A stretch of DNA of 64,000 nucleotides from Microbacterium capsulatum (GTDB lineage: Bacteria; Actinomycetota; Actinomycetes; Actinomycetales; Microbacteriaceae): positions 310,001 to 374,000 of the forward strand of contig NZ_JAVFCB010000002.1 of the NCBI RefSeq assembly GCF_030865425.1, read 5' to 3'. Of the stretch, positions 10,121 to 18,685 are shown piece by piece. Positions within the stretch are counted from its first letter, which is position 1. Every line of letters starts with the position of its first letter. The notes under the pieces were generated by a model. That model ran no database searches. It was not told the DNA's origin and was given only the letters and a program-made list of their open reading frames with translations. The position numbers and the translations under genes are program-made.

Positions 10121-11338
10121 ATGGCCGGACCTCTGCCGCTGGGGGATCCGGCGCCCGCCGACGGCCGTCTGCCCGCCGATCTCGCGATCGACGGGGAATC
10201 CGCGTTCTCCGCCTATCTGCACGTGCCGTTCTGCCGCGTGCGCTGCGGCTACTGCGACTTCAACACGTACACCGCGTCCGAGCTGCGCGGTGCGAGCCAG
10301 GACGCCTACGCCGACACCCTGATCCGGGAGATCGCGCTGGCCCGCGACGTGCTCGCGGAGCGCGGTCCGCTCCGCGAGATGAGCACGGTGTTCTTCGGCG
10401 GCGGCACGCCCACGCTCCTGCCTGCCGGCGACCTCGCCCGCATGCTGGGCGCCGCCGTCGACGCGTTCGGGATCGCGGAGGGGGCCGAGGTCACCGTCGA
10501 GGCGAACCCCGATACGGTCACCCCCGCGGTCGCCGAGGAGCTCGCCGCCGCCGGCGTCACCCGGCTCTCGATCGGCATGCAGTCGGCGGTGCCGCACGTG
10601 CTCGCGGCCCTGGATCGCACGCACCGCCCGGAGAACGTCCGCACCGCCGTCGAGGCCGCCCGCGGCGCTGGGCTCGCCGTCAGCGTCGACCTCATCTACG
10701 GCGCGCCGGGGGAGTCTCTCGACGACTGGCGGGCGTCGCTCGACGCGGCGACCGCGCTCGCGCCCGATCACGTGTCCGCCTACGCGCTCATCATCGAGGA
10801 CGGCACGAAGCTCGCTCGGCAGATCCGCCGCGGCGAGGTCCCCGCGCCCGACGACGACCTGCAGGCCGACATGTACGAGCTCGCCGATCGGGTGCTCGCC
10901 GACGCCGGGTTCTCTTGGTACGAGGTGAGCAACTGGGCGCGCACGCCGGATCAGCGCTCCCGGCACAACCTGGCCTACTGGCGGGGCACGGACTGGTGGG
11001 GCTTCGGCCCCGGCGCGCACAGCCACATCGCGGGTCTGCGGTTCTGGAACGTGAAGCACCCGGCGGCGTATGCGCAGCGGCTCGCCGCGGGTGAGTCGCC
11101 CGCCGCCGGCACCGAGCGTCCCGATGCGCAGGCGGTGACGCTCGAGCGGATCCTGCTCGGCTCCCGGCTCGCCGAGGGGCTGCCGCTCGACTTCCTCGCC
11201 GCAGGCGCCCGCCCGCGGGTCGCCGGGCTCATCGCGGACGGGCTCGTGGAGCCTGCCGCGGCCCTCCGGGGAACGCTCGTGCTGACCCTGCGCGGCCGCC
11301 TGCTCGCCGACGCGGTCGTGCGGACGCTCACCGACTGA
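10121..11338 (+). CDS. hemW: Radical SAM heme chaperone HemW
   Basis: A 405-aa radical SAM protein. The [4Fe-4S] cluster motif CxxxCxxC is present as CRVRCGYCDFNTY (about residues 38-47), followed by FFGGGTPTLLP and the HemW-type C-terminal domain. HemW-family proteins were long annotated as oxygen-independent coproporphyrinogen oxidase but act in heme trafficking. GTG at 10118 directly precedes the ATG used here, so the start is uncertain by one codon. It lies just upstream of hrcA-dnaJ, the common Gram-positive order. Confidence 0.9.
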   Translation: MAGPLPLGDPAPADGRLPADLAIDGESAFSAYLHVPFCRVRCGYCDFNTYTASELRGASQDAYADTLIREIALARDVLAERGPLREMSTVFFGGGTPTLLPAGDLARMLGAAVDAFGIAEGAEVTVEANPDTVTPAVAEELAAAGVTRLSIGMQSAVPHVLAALDRTHRPENVRTAVEAARGAGLAVSVDLIYGAPGESLDDWRASLDAATALAPDHVSAYALIIEDGTKLARQIRRGEVPAPDDDLQADMYELADRVLADAGFSWYEVSNWARTPDQRSRHNLAYWRGTDWWGFGPGAHSHIAGLRFWNVKHPAAYAQRLAAGESPAAGTERPDAQAVTLERILLGSRLAEGLPLDFLAAGARPRVAGLIADGLVEPAAALRGTLVLTLRGRLLADAVVRTLTD

Positions 11339-11350
11339 GGCCGCTCCTCC

Positions 11351-11495
11351 GGGGTCGTTGAGCGAGCACCGGCGCAGCCGGGCCTCCCGGGGTCGTTGAG
11401 CGAGCGCCGGCGCAGCCGGGGCGAGACGAAACGCGGCGAGCCCGCTGAGGACCGCGTTTTGTCTCGGTCTCTGGGCGTCCTCGCTCAACGACCCC
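11351..11495 (+). repeat. Palindromic intergenic repeat between hemW and hrcA
   Basis: GGGGTCGTTGAGCGAG occurs at 11351 and again at 11389-11404. The second copy pairs with its exact complement CTCGCTCAACGACCCC at 11480-11495. Inside it, CGAGACGAAACGCGG (about 11422-11436) pairs with 11452-11466 with one mismatch. The unit could form a long two-tier hairpin. Similar GGTCGTTGAGCGAG...GAGACGAAACG elements are known as dispersed repeats in Microbacteriaceae genomes. It may also serve as a terminator for hemW. Confidence 0.7.
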
Positions 11496-11540
11496 TCGGA
11501 TCGGGTCCCTGAGCCTGTCGGAGCGCCCGACGCGATAGGA

Positions 11541-11567
11541 TTGGCACTCAGGATGCACGAGTGCCAA
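11541..11567 (+). promoter_or_regulatory. CIRCE operator (HrcA binding site)
   Basis: A perfect inverted repeat TTGGCACTC, 9-nt spacer, GAGTGCCAA. This is the CIRCE architecture (consensus TTAGCACTC-N9-GAGTGCTAA) with a compensated A-to-G / T-to-C change at position 3 on both arms. It ends 15 bp before the hrcA ATG, so HrcA should repress its own operon with dnaJ and release it on heat shock. Confidence 0.93.
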
Positions 11568-11582
11568 CCGTGAGGAGGAGCG

Positions 11583-12617
11583 ATGGTCTCGGAACGCGGA
11601 CTCCAGGTGCTCCGCGCCATCGTCGAGGACTACGTCGAGACGAATGAGCCGGTCGGCAGCAAGTCGATCGTGGAGCGGCACGCCTTCGGCGTCTCCGCCG
11701 CGACGATCCGCAACGACATGGCGCAGCTCGAGGACGAGGACCTCATCGCCGCGCCGCACACCTCCTCCGGCCGGGTGCCCACCGACAAGGGCTACCGGGT
11801 CTTCGTCGACCACCTCGCGCAGGTCCGGCCGCTCTCGGCGGCGCAGCGCAGCGCGATCACCGCGTTCCTCGCGGATCCGGCCGACCTCGACGACCTCATG
11901 GTGCGCACCGTCCGGGTGCTCACCCGGCTGACCGGCCAGGTCGCCCTCGCCCAGTACCCGTCGTTCGCGCGCGCGCACGTCACCCACGTCGAGCTGGTCG
12001 CGCTCGCCGCGAACCGGCTGCTGATCGTCCTCGTGACCGACGCCGGCGGCGTGTCGCAGCGGATCGTGCCGCTGCCCGTCGACCTCGACGAGGCCGAGGT
12101 CGTCCTGCTGCGCGCCTCGCTCACCGATCTGATCACCGGTCACTCCGTGCGGCGCGGCGCCGAGCGCGTCGAGACGGCGGGCGAGGCGCATCTCGCGCCG
12201 CGGCTCGCCGCGGCCCAGACCGCGCTGCTGCGGGCGGTCGCGGAGGAGCTCGCCGAGTTCCGCCAGGAGCGCCTGGTGATGGCGGGGGCGGCGACCCTGG
12301 CCCGGCGCGAGCACGACTTCCGCGGGAGCATCCACCCCCTCCTCGAGGCGATCGAGGAGCAGGTGACGCTGCTGCGGCTGATGAACGAGATGCACGTCGA
12401 CGAGCACGGGCTCGCCGCGAGCATCGGCACGGAGAACGCCGCGTTCGGCCTCGGCGAGGCCTCGATCGTGGCGAGCGACTACATGACGCACGGCGGTACG
12501 GCCCGCGTGGGCGTGATGGGGCCGACCCGGATGGACTACCCGAGCAATCTCGCGGCGGCGCGGGCCGTGGCCCGCTACCTGTCGCGCCTGCTCGAAGAGG
12601 ACGAGACCGGCCGCTGA
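11583..12617 (+). CDS. hrcA: Heat-inducible transcription repressor HrcA
   Basis: A 344-aa protein with the N-terminal winged helix ([21 protein letters not shown], then [14 protein letters not shown] and the [13 protein letters not shown] wing) and the C-terminal HrcA ligand/dimerisation domain. HrcA binds CIRCE and needs GroE for activity. A strong GAGGAG Shine-Dalgarno lies 6 nt before the ATG, and a perfect CIRCE palindrome sits directly upstream, so it is autoregulated. dnaJ follows 46 bp downstream. groEL is not in the window. Confidence 0.96.
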   Translation: MVSERGLQVLRAIVEDYVETNEPVGSKSIVERHAFGVSAATIRNDMAQLEDEDLIAAPHTSSGRVPTDKGYRVFVDHLAQVRPLSAAQRSAITAFLADPADLDDLMVRTVRVLTRLTGQVALAQYPSFARAHVTHVELVALAANRLLIVLVTDAGGVSQRIVPLPVDLDEAEVVLLRASLTDLITGHSVRRGAERVETAGEAHLAPRLAAAQTALLRAVAEELAEFRQERLVMAGAATLARREHDFRGSIHPLLEAIEEQVTLLRLMNEMHVDEHGLAASIGTENAAFGLGEASIVASDYMTHGGTARVGVMGPTRMDYPSNLAAARAVARYLSRLLEEDETGR

Positions 12618-12663
12618 GCGGCCGCAGACCACACGCGCCGCCCCGTGGCGGCCCGGAAAGGCG

Positions 12664-13773
12664 ATGGTGACGGATCACTACGAGGTTCTCGGTGTCTCGC
12701 GTGACGCGAGCGAGGACGAGATCAAGAAGGCGTACCGACGGCTCGCGCGTCAGCTGCACCCGGACGTGAACCCGAGCGAGGAGGCCGCGGAGCGGTTCAA
12801 GTCGGTGACGCACGCGTACGACGTGCTGAGCGACCCCGAGTCCCGCCGCCGCTACGACATGGGCGGCGATCAGAACGGCAACGGCGGCTTCGGAGGGTTC
12901 GGCGGCTTCGGCGACATCTTCGAGACGTTCTTCGGCGGCGGGGGAGCCCGGGCCGCGCGACCCCGGTCCCGCCGGGAGCGCGGGCAGGATGCGCTGGTCC
13001 GCCTCACGCTCGACCTCGGCGACGTCGTCTTCGGCGTGCACCGCGACATCGAGGTGGACACCGCGGTGCTCTGCGAGACCTGCCAGGGCTCGTGCTGCCA
13101 GGCGGGCACCTCCCCGGTGACCTGCGACATCTGCGGCGGATCCGGCCACGTGCAGCAGCAGGTGCGGAGCCTGCTCGGCAACGTCATCACCACCGCGCCG
13201 TGTGGATCGTGCGAGGGCTTCGGCACCACGATCCCGTTCCCGTGCCAGACCTGCAACGGCCAGGGCCGGGTGCGCTCGCGCCGCACGGTCGGCCTGGACA
13301 TCCCCGCCGGCGTCGAGACCGGGCTCCGCCTGCAGCTGCCCGGATCGGGCGAGGTCGGCCGTGCCGGGGGCCCGAACGGCGACCTGTACGTCGAGGTGAC
13401 GGTCTCCCCGCACGCGCGGTTCAGCCGCGACGGCGACGACCTGCTGGCGACCCTCGAGGTCGCCATGACCGACGCGATCCTGGGCGCGACGACGACCATC
13501 GAGTCGCTCGACGGACCGGTGGATCTGGAGATCCGCCAGGGGCTGCAGTCCGGCGACGTGCTCACGATCAAGGGCCGCGGCGTCACGCCGCTGCGCGGGA
13601 CCCAGCGCGGCGACCTCCGGGTGGGCGTGCAGGTGCTCACCCCGACCAAGCTCGACCACAAGGAGCGTCAGCTCATCGAGGACTTCGCGAAGCGCACGAA
13701 GGCGCCCGCACCGAAGCTCGCCGAGTTCCACCAGGGGCTGTTCTCCAAGCTGCGCGACCGTTTCCGGGGCTGA
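12664..13773 (+). CDS. dnaJ: Chaperone DnaJ (DnaJ2 type)
   Basis: A 369-aa type I J-protein. The J domain starts [23 protein letters not shown] and carries HPD in LHPDVN; a Gly/Phe-rich linker [20 protein letters not shown] follows; then a zinc-binding region with CETC, CDIC, CGSC and CQTC. The first CxxCxGxG repeat is degenerate (CETCQGSC), a feature of the actinobacterial HrcA-linked DnaJ2. It stimulates DnaK ATPase. An in-frame GTG lies one codon after the ATG. It sits in the CIRCE-controlled hrcA operon. Confidence 0.95.
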   Translation: MVTDHYEVLGVSRDASEDEIKKAYRRLARQLHPDVNPSEEAAERFKSVTHAYDVLSDPESRRRYDMGGDQNGNGGFGGFGGFGDIFETFFGGGGARAARPRSRRERGQDALVRLTLDLGDVVFGVHRDIEVDTAVLCETCQGSCCQAGTSPVTCDICGGSGHVQQQVRSLLGNVITTAPCGSCEGFGTTIPFPCQTCNGQGRVRSRRTVGLDIPAGVETGLRLQLPGSGEVGRAGGPNGDLYVEVTVSPHARFSRDGDDLLATLEVAMTDAILGATTTIESLDGPVDLEIRQGLQSGDVLTIKGRGVTPLRGTQRGDLRVGVQVLTPTKLDHKERQLIEDFAKRTKAPAPKLAEFHQGLFSKLRDRFRG

Positions 13774-13779
13774 GCCGCG

Positions 13780-14508
13780 ATGGCCCTGCACTTCGTCACG
13801 CCCGACGCGACCGCCGCCGAGGCCGGATCCTCCGTGCTGCTCGCCGGCGCCGAGGCCAAGCACGCCGCTGTCGTGCGCCGGGTGCGGATCGGCGAGCCGA
13901 TCACCCTCGGCGACGGCGCCGGCGTCTGGCTCGAGGGCGAGGTCGTGGCGGCCGAGCCGACGCGCGTCGAGGTGCGGATCCTGACCCGCCGCGTCGACCC
14001 GCGCCCGGATCCGCGGATCCTGCTCGTGCAGGCCCTCGCGAAGGGCGACCGCGACGAGATGGCCGTGCAGGCGGCGTGCGAGCTCGGCGTCGACGAGATC
14101 GTGCCGTGGCAGGCCGCTCGCAGCGTGTCGCGCTGGGAGGGCGCCAAGGCCGCGAAGGGCAGGGAGCGCTGGGCGACGATCGTCCGAGAGGCGGCGAAGC
14201 AGGCGCACCGCAGCTGGGTGCCCGAGGTCGCGGCGGTCGAGTCGACGGCGGACCTCGCGCGTCGCGCCGGCACGCAGCGCGTGCTGATCCTGGATCCGAC
14301 CGCGCCGCAGCGGCTGTCCGCGCTGACCGGCGACGACCGCGACATCGTCCTCGTCGTCGGCCCCGAGGGCGGCATCGCCCCCGACGAGATCGACCGCCTG
14401 GTCGCGGCCGGCGCCGAGCGCGTGCTGCTCGGCGACACCGTGCTGCGCACCTCCACCGCGGGCCCCGCCGCGATCGCGGTCCTGAACGTCGCCCGCGGGC
14501 GCTGGTAG
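13780..14508 (+). CDS. rsmE: 16S rRNA m3U1498 methyltransferase
   Basis: A 242-aa SPOUT methyltransferase. It has an N-terminal PUA-like domain (HFVTPDA through EGEVVAAEPTRVEV) and a C-terminal knotted domain with LVQALAKGDRDEMAVQAACELGV, VVGPEGGIAPDEID and the closing VLLGDTVLRTSTAGPAAIAVL. It methylates N3 of U1498 in the 30S subunit. It starts 6 bp after the dnaJ stop, within the hrcA-dnaJ operon as in many Gram-positives. Confidence 0.95.
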   Translation: MALHFVTPDATAAEAGSSVLLAGAEAKHAAVVRRVRIGEPITLGDGAGVWLEGEVVAAEPTRVEVRILTRRVDPRPDPRILLVQALAKGDRDEMAVQAACELGVDEIVPWQAARSVSRWEGAKAAKGRERWATIVREAAKQAHRSWVPEVAAVESTADLARRAGTQRVLILDPTAPQRLSALTGDDRDIVLVVGPEGGIAPDEIDRLVAAGAERVLLGDTVLRTSTAGPAAIAVLNVARGRW

Positions 14509-14553
14509 GCGGCGAGCCGCACCCGTGGTCGGCCCGGCCCGCGGCCCGCTCGA

Positions 14554-14559
14554 TAGACT
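14554..14559 (+). promoter_or_regulatory. -10 box for leaderless HIT gene
   Basis: TAGACT is followed by 6 nt (GACCGC) and then the HIT ATG at 14566. It implies a separate leaderless promoter inside the hrcA-era gene run. Confidence 0.5.
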
Positions 14560-14565
14560 GACCGC

Positions 14566-14913
14566 ATGAGCGAACCTTCGATCTTCACGCGCATCCTGAA
14601 GGGGGAGATCCCCGCCGAGATCCTGCTGGAGACCGACAACGTCTTCGCGATCCGCGACATCAACCCCCAGGCTCCGCTGCACGTCCTCGTGATCCCCAAG
14701 TCCGAGGAGTATCGCAACGTCACCGAGCTCGCCGCCGGGGACCCGGCCCTGATGGCAGACCTCGTCGCCGCCGCCCAGCGGATCGCCGACGAGCACGCGA
14801 ACGGCGAGTACCGCCTGATCTTCAACAACGGCGCGAGCGTCTCGCAGTCCGTCTTCCACGTGCACGCCCACGTGCTCGGCAACATCCCGGAGGGCAAGCT
14901 CATTGGCTTCTGA
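14566..14913 (+). CDS. HIT (histidine triad) family protein, HINT-like
   Basis: A compact 115-aa HIT protein. It begins IFTRILKGEIPAEI, contains FAIRDINPQAPLHVLVIPK, and ends with the catalytic triad motif HVHAHVLG. HINT-type enzymes hydrolyse AMP-linked phosphoramidates; the physiological substrate is unknown. Its last 11 nt overlap the TTG start of phoH, so the two are probably translationally coupled. Confidence 0.93.
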   Translation: MSEPSIFTRILKGEIPAEILLETDNVFAIRDINPQAPLHVLVIPKSEEYRNVTELAAGDPALMADLVAAAQRIADEHANGEYRLIFNNGASVSQSVFHVHAHVLGNIPEGKLIGF

Positions 14914-16006
14914 CGAATCGGCGGAGAGCGCCCCCGCCCCGCAGAGGGAGACGTCGGCCCGCATCGAGGTGGACGGCATCGCGATGGTCCAGCTCCTCGG
15001 CCCACAGGACCGCCTCCTGCGCATGCTCGAGAAGCAGCACCCGGCCGTGGACGTGCTCGTCCGCGGCAACGAGGTCACGCTGACGGGCGAGCCCGACGCG
15101 GTCCGTGCGGCCCGCACGCTCGTGGACGAGCTCATCGAGATGACCCGCTCCGGGCACTCCCTGGCGCCCAGCGACGTGGCGCAGTCCGCGCGCATGCTGG
15201 AGCGCGAGGGGCTGCGGCCGAGCGAGGTGCTCGGCGAGGCGATCCTGTCCACGCGCGGGCGGGTGATCCGGCCGAAGACGCTCGGGCAGAAGGAGTACGT
15301 CGACGCGATCGACCAGAACACGATCGTGTTCGGGATCGGCCCGGCCGGCACCGGCAAGACCTACCTCGCGATGGCCAAGGCCGTGCAGGCGCTGCAGCGC
15401 AAGGAGGTCGAACGGATCATCCTGACCCGTCCGGCGGTCGAGGCGGGGGAGCGGCTCGGGTTCCTGCCCGGCACGCTCACCGACAAGATCGACCCGTACC
15501 TGCGCCCGCTCTACGACGCGCTGAACGAGATGATGGATCCGGAGCTCGTGCCGCGCCTGATGGCGAGCGGGACGATCGAGGTGGCCCCGCTCGCGTACAT
15601 GCGCGGACGCACCCTGAACGACTCCTTCGTCGTGCTGGACGAGGCGCAGAACACCACGCCCGAGCAGATGAAGATGTTCCTGACCCGCCTCGGCTTCGGC
15701 ACGAAGATGGTCGTCACCGGCGACATCACCCAGATCGACCTGCCGCTGGGCGCGTCCGGGCTGCGCGTCGTGACCCGGGTGCTGAAGGACATCGACGACA
15801 TCCACTTCTCCCGCCTGACCAGCGACGACGTCGTCCGGCACTCGCTCGTCGGCCGCATCGTCGACGCGTACAGCGAGTACGACGAGCAGCGCACCGCCGC
15901 CCGCGCCGAGCGCGACCAGGCCAGCGAATTCGCCAACCGCGCCGACCGCCGGGCCGCGATGCGCCCCGGACCCCGCGACCGCATGCCGAAACGAGGCCTG
16001 AAGTGA
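14903..16006 (+). CDS. phoH: PhoH-like ATPase
   Basis: A 367-aa PhoH family protein. An N-terminal KH-like region (residues ~20-80) precedes the P-loop GPAGTGKTYLA (about 149-159), Walker B VVLDEAQN, and VVTGDITQIDLP. PhoH proteins are P-loop NTPases linked to RNA metabolism. The start is TTG at 14903, inside the HIT gene, preceded by GGAGGG at good spacing. The stop overlaps the ybeY GTG (GTGA). The phoH-ybeY-hlyC-era order is conserved in Actinobacteria and points to RNA or ribosome maturation. Confidence 0.93.
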   Translation: MASDESAESAPAPQRETSARIEVDGIAMVQLLGPQDRLLRMLEKQHPAVDVLVRGNEVTLTGEPDAVRAARTLVDELIEMTRSGHSLAPSDVAQSARMLEREGLRPSEVLGEAILSTRGRVIRPKTLGQKEYVDAIDQNTIVFGIGPAGTGKTYLAMAKAVQALQRKEVERIILTRPAVEAGERLGFLPGTLTDKIDPYLRPLYDALNEMMDPELVPRLMASGTIEVAPLAYMRGRTLNDSFVVLDEAQNTTPEQMKMFLTRLGFGTKMVVTGDITQIDLPLGASGLRVVTRVLKDIDDIHFSRLTSDDVVRHSLVGRIVDAYSEYDEQRTAARAERDQASEFANRADRRAAMRPGPRDRMPKRGLK

Positions 16007-16467
16007 TCGAGATCAACAACGAGTCGGCCATCGCGATCGACGAGACCGTGCTGCTGCGCCTCACCGAGCGCAACCTCGCCCAGCTGAACGTCAGCGCCGA
16101 CGCCGATGTCGCGATCGTGCTCGTCGACGAGGGCGCGATGGAGGCTCTGCACGTGCAGTGGATGGACGAGCCCGGCCCCACCGACGTGCTGAGCTTCCCG
16201 ATGGACGAGCTGCGCCCCGGCACGATCGACCGGCCGACCCCGGCGGGGCTGCTCGGCGACATCGTGCTGTGCCCTCAGGTCGCCGAGACGCAGGCCGCCA
16301 CGGCCAAGCACTCGCTCATGGACGAGCTCGTCCTGCTCACCACGCACGGTCTGCTGCACCTGCTCGGCTTCGACCACGCCGAGCCGGAGGACGAGCGGGA
16401 GATGTTCGGCCTGCAGCGCGAGCTCATCGCGGGCTTCGCGGCCGACGAGCGCAGTCACGGTCGATGA
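16003..16467 (+). CDS. ybeY: Endoribonuclease YbeY, rRNA maturation
   Basis: A 154-aa protein with the UPF0054 zinc motif HGLLHLLGFDH (HxxxHxxxxxH) near the C-terminus and GDIVLCPQ upstream. YbeY is a metal-dependent RNase for 16S rRNA 3'-end maturation and 70S quality control. It starts at GTG, overlapping the phoH stop by 4 nt, and its own stop overlaps the ATG of the next gene by 4 nt, so the three are tightly coupled. Confidence 0.95.
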   Translation: MIEINNESAIAIDETVLLRLTERNLAQLNVSADADVAIVLVDEGAMEALHVQWMDEPGPTDVLSFPMDELRPGTIDRPTPAGLLGDIVLCPQVAETQAATAKHSLMDELVLLTTHGLLHLLGFDHAEPEDEREMFGLQRELIAGFAADERSHGR

Positions 16468-17765
16468 CCGCAGTCCTCCTCCTGGCCGGAGCGGCGCTCC
16501 TGGTCGGCCTCGGCGGCCTGATGGCCGCGATCGACGCGGCACTGGCGGTGACCTCGCGCGCCGACCTGGAGGAGATGGGATCCGAGGGGCGCTACGCCCC
16601 CGCTCTCGCGCGGATCGCGGCGGATCCGGATCCGCATGCGAACGCGATCGCGTTCATCCGCGTGCTCGCGGAGACGGCCGCGGCGGTGCTCGTCACGGTC
16701 GCGCTGGTGCTGCTGTTCGACGGTCAGATCTGGTGGGCGATGCTCGTGGCCGCCGTCATCATGACCGGCACCACGTTCGTCCTCGTCGGGGCGAGCCCGC
16801 GTTCCTTCGGCCGGCAGCACGCCGACGCGATGCTGCGCGCCTGCGCCCCCCTGGTCCGCGCGCTGCGGGTGATCCTCGGTCCGATCCCGCAGGGGCTCGC
16901 CGTCTTCGGCAGACGGGTGACGCCCGGCACCGGCCGGAGCACGTTCGCGACCGAGACGCAGCTGCTGAGCATGGTCGACGAGGCCGCTTCGCACGATCTC
17001 ATCGAGGCCGACGATCGCGAGCTGATCCACTCCGTGTTCGACTTCACCGACCAGTTCGTGCGGGCCGTCATGGTGCCGCGCACCGACATGGTGACGGTCG
17101 ACGCGACCGCCACCACGTCCGAGGCGATGGATCTGTTCCTCACCCGGGGGATCTCCCGGGTGCCAGTCGTCGACGACGAGGCCGACGACGTCGTCGGCGT
17201 GCTGTACCTGAAGGACCTCGTCCAGTTCGCGTACCGCGACGACCGCAGCTGGCGGGCCGCCTCCGTGCGGCAGATCGCCCGCCCTGCCGTGTTCGTGCCC
17301 GAGTCCATGCGCGCCGAGACCCTGCTGCAGCAGATGAAGCGCGATGCCGTGCACGTGTGCATCGTCATCGACGAGCACGGCGGAATCGCGGGCCTGGTCA
17401 CCCTGGAGGACCTCATCGAGGAACTCGTCGGCGAGATCTCCGACGAGTACGACCGGCCGATCGCGGAGGTCGTCGAGCTCGAGCCCGGCCACTACCGGGT
17501 GAGCGGGCGGCTCGGCCTGGAGGACGTCGGCGAGCTGTTCGGCGTCGAGCTCGAGGACGACGACGTCGACTCGATCGGCGGGCTCCTCGGCAAGGAGCTC
17601 GGCCGGATCCCCACCCCCGGCGCGACGGCCGTGGTGCGCGGGCTGCAGCTCACCGGCGGTGCCTCGCGGGGCCGGGGGCGCGGCATCGAATACGTCTTCG
17701 TGGAGCGGGCCGAGGAGCCCGACACGGAGGATCAGCACGACAAGGAGAACCACGATGAGCGATGA
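16464..17765 (+). CDS. Hemolysin-family / CorC-HlyC CBS-domain membrane protein
   Basis: A 433-aa protein. An N-terminal membrane part of the DUF21/CNNM type has about three to four hydrophobic segments (residues 1-130). Two CBS domains follow (VMVPRTDMVTVDATAT... and FVPESMRAETLLQQMKRDAVHVCIVIDEHGG) and then a C-terminal CorC_HlyC domain with ALEDLIEELVGEI-like sequence (TLEDLIEELVGEISDEYD). Relatives mediate Mg2+/Co2+ efflux; the name hemolysin is historical. The ATG overlaps the ybeY stop, and the 3' end overlaps the era start by 11 bp. Confidence 0.9.
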   Translation: MTAVLLLAGAALLVGLGGLMAAIDAALAVTSRADLEEMGSEGRYAPALARIAADPDPHANAIAFIRVLAETAAAVLVTVALVLLFDGQIWWAMLVAAVIMTGTTFVLVGASPRSFGRQHADAMLRACAPLVRALRVILGPIPQGLAVFGRRVTPGTGRSTFATETQLLSMVDEAASHDLIEADDRELIHSVFDFTDQFVRAVMVPRTDMVTVDATATTSEAMDLFLTRGISRVPVVDDEADDVVGVLYLKDLVQFAYRDDRSWRAASVRQIARPAVFVPESMRAETLLQQMKRDAVHVCIVIDEHGGIAGLVTLEDLIEELVGEISDEYDRPIAEVVELEPGHYRVSGRLGLEDVGELFGVELEDDDVDSIGGLLGKELGRIPTPGATAVVRGLQLTGGASRGRGRGIEYVFVERAEEPDTEDQHDKENHDER

Positions 17766-18684
17766 CCTGAGCGCCGAGACCGGCGTGGACGACAGCGGGC
17801 ACCGCAGCGGCTTCGTGACCTTCGTGGGCCGGCCGAACGTCGGCAAGTCCACGCTCACGAACGCCCTGGTCGGCGAGAAGATCGCGATCACCAGCGAGAA
17901 GCCGCAGACCACGCGCCGCGCGATCCGCGGCATCGTGAACCGGCCCGACGGGCAGCTCGTGATCGTGGACACCCCCGGGATCCACCGTCCGCGCACGCTC
18001 CTCGGCGAGCGGCTCAACGACCTCGTCGAGCAGGTCCTCGGCGACGTCGACGTGATCGGATTCTGCGTCCCGGCGACCGAGAAGGTCGGCCCGGGCGACC
18101 GGCGCATCGCGGCGTCCCTGGACGGCTACCCGCGCGCGAAGAAGATCGCGATCGTGACCAAGGTCGACATCGCCGAGCGCGACGAGATCACCGAGCGTCT
18201 GATGGAGGTCGACGCGCTGCGCGAGGACTGGGCCGCCGTGATCCCGCTCTCCGCCCTCACCCGCGTGCAGCTGGACGTGCTCGCCGACGAGGTGCTCGCG
18301 CTCATGCCGGAGGGCCCCGCGCTGTACGGCGACGACGTCGTCACCGACGAGACCACCGAGGACCGGATCGCGGAGATGATCCGCGAGGCCGCCCTCGAGG
18401 GCGTGCGCGACGAGCTGCCGCACTCGATCGCGGTCGTCATCGACGACATCGCGCCGCGGGAGGGATCCGACCTCACCGACGTGCACGCCTCGATCGTCGT
18501 GGAACGGGACAGCCAGAAGGCGATCATCATCGGCCGCAAGGGCGCCCGGCTCCGGGAGGTCGGCGCCACGGCGCGTGCCGGCATCGAGGAGCTGCTCGGC
18601 ACGCGCGTGTTCCTCGGCCTGCACGTGAAGGTCGCCAAGGAGTGGCAGCGCGATCCGAAGCAGCTCGGGCGGCTGGGGTTCTGA
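17755..18684 (+). CDS. era: GTPase Era
   Basis: A 309-aa GTPase with G1 GRPNVGKSTLTNAL (about residues 25-38), the switch region KPQTTRRAIRGI, G3 DTPGIHRPRT, G4 TKVD and a C-terminal KH domain with IIIGRKGARLREVG. Era binds the 3' end of 16S rRNA and assists 30S assembly, working with the upstream YbeY. The ATG at 17755 lies inside the end of the hlyC-like gene. Confidence 0.95.
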   Translation: MSDDLSAETGVDDSGHRSGFVTFVGRPNVGKSTLTNALVGEKIAITSEKPQTTRRAIRGIVNRPDGQLVIVDTPGIHRPRTLLGERLNDLVEQVLGDVDVIGFCVPATEKVGPGDRRIAASLDGYPRAKKIAIVTKVDIAERDEITERLMEVDALREDWAAVIPLSALTRVQLDVLADEVLALMPEGPALYGDDVVTDETTEDRIAEMIREAALEGVRDELPHSIAVVIDDIAPREGSDLTDVHASIVVERDSQKAIIIGRKGARLREVGATARAGIEELLGTRVFLGLHVKVAKEWQRDPKQLGRLGF

Positions 18685-18685
18685 C

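Noticed and set aside
10118..11338. Annotation as oxygen-independent coproporphyrinogen III oxidase (HemN)
   Set aside because: The gene context and the short CxxxCxxC-led N-terminus fit HemW, the heme chaperone, rather than true HemN.
12608..12624. Small hairpin around the hrcA stop codon as a terminator
   Set aside because: The 7-bp stem includes the stop codon and lies inside the hrcA-dnaJ operon; it is probably chance in GC-rich sequence.
12133..15357. A 1,074-codon open frame on the minus strand across hrcA, dnaJ, rsmE and HIT
   Set aside because: It is an antisense frame kept open by extreme GC; the translation is Arg/Ala/Gly-rich with no domain, and the plus strand holds well-known genes.
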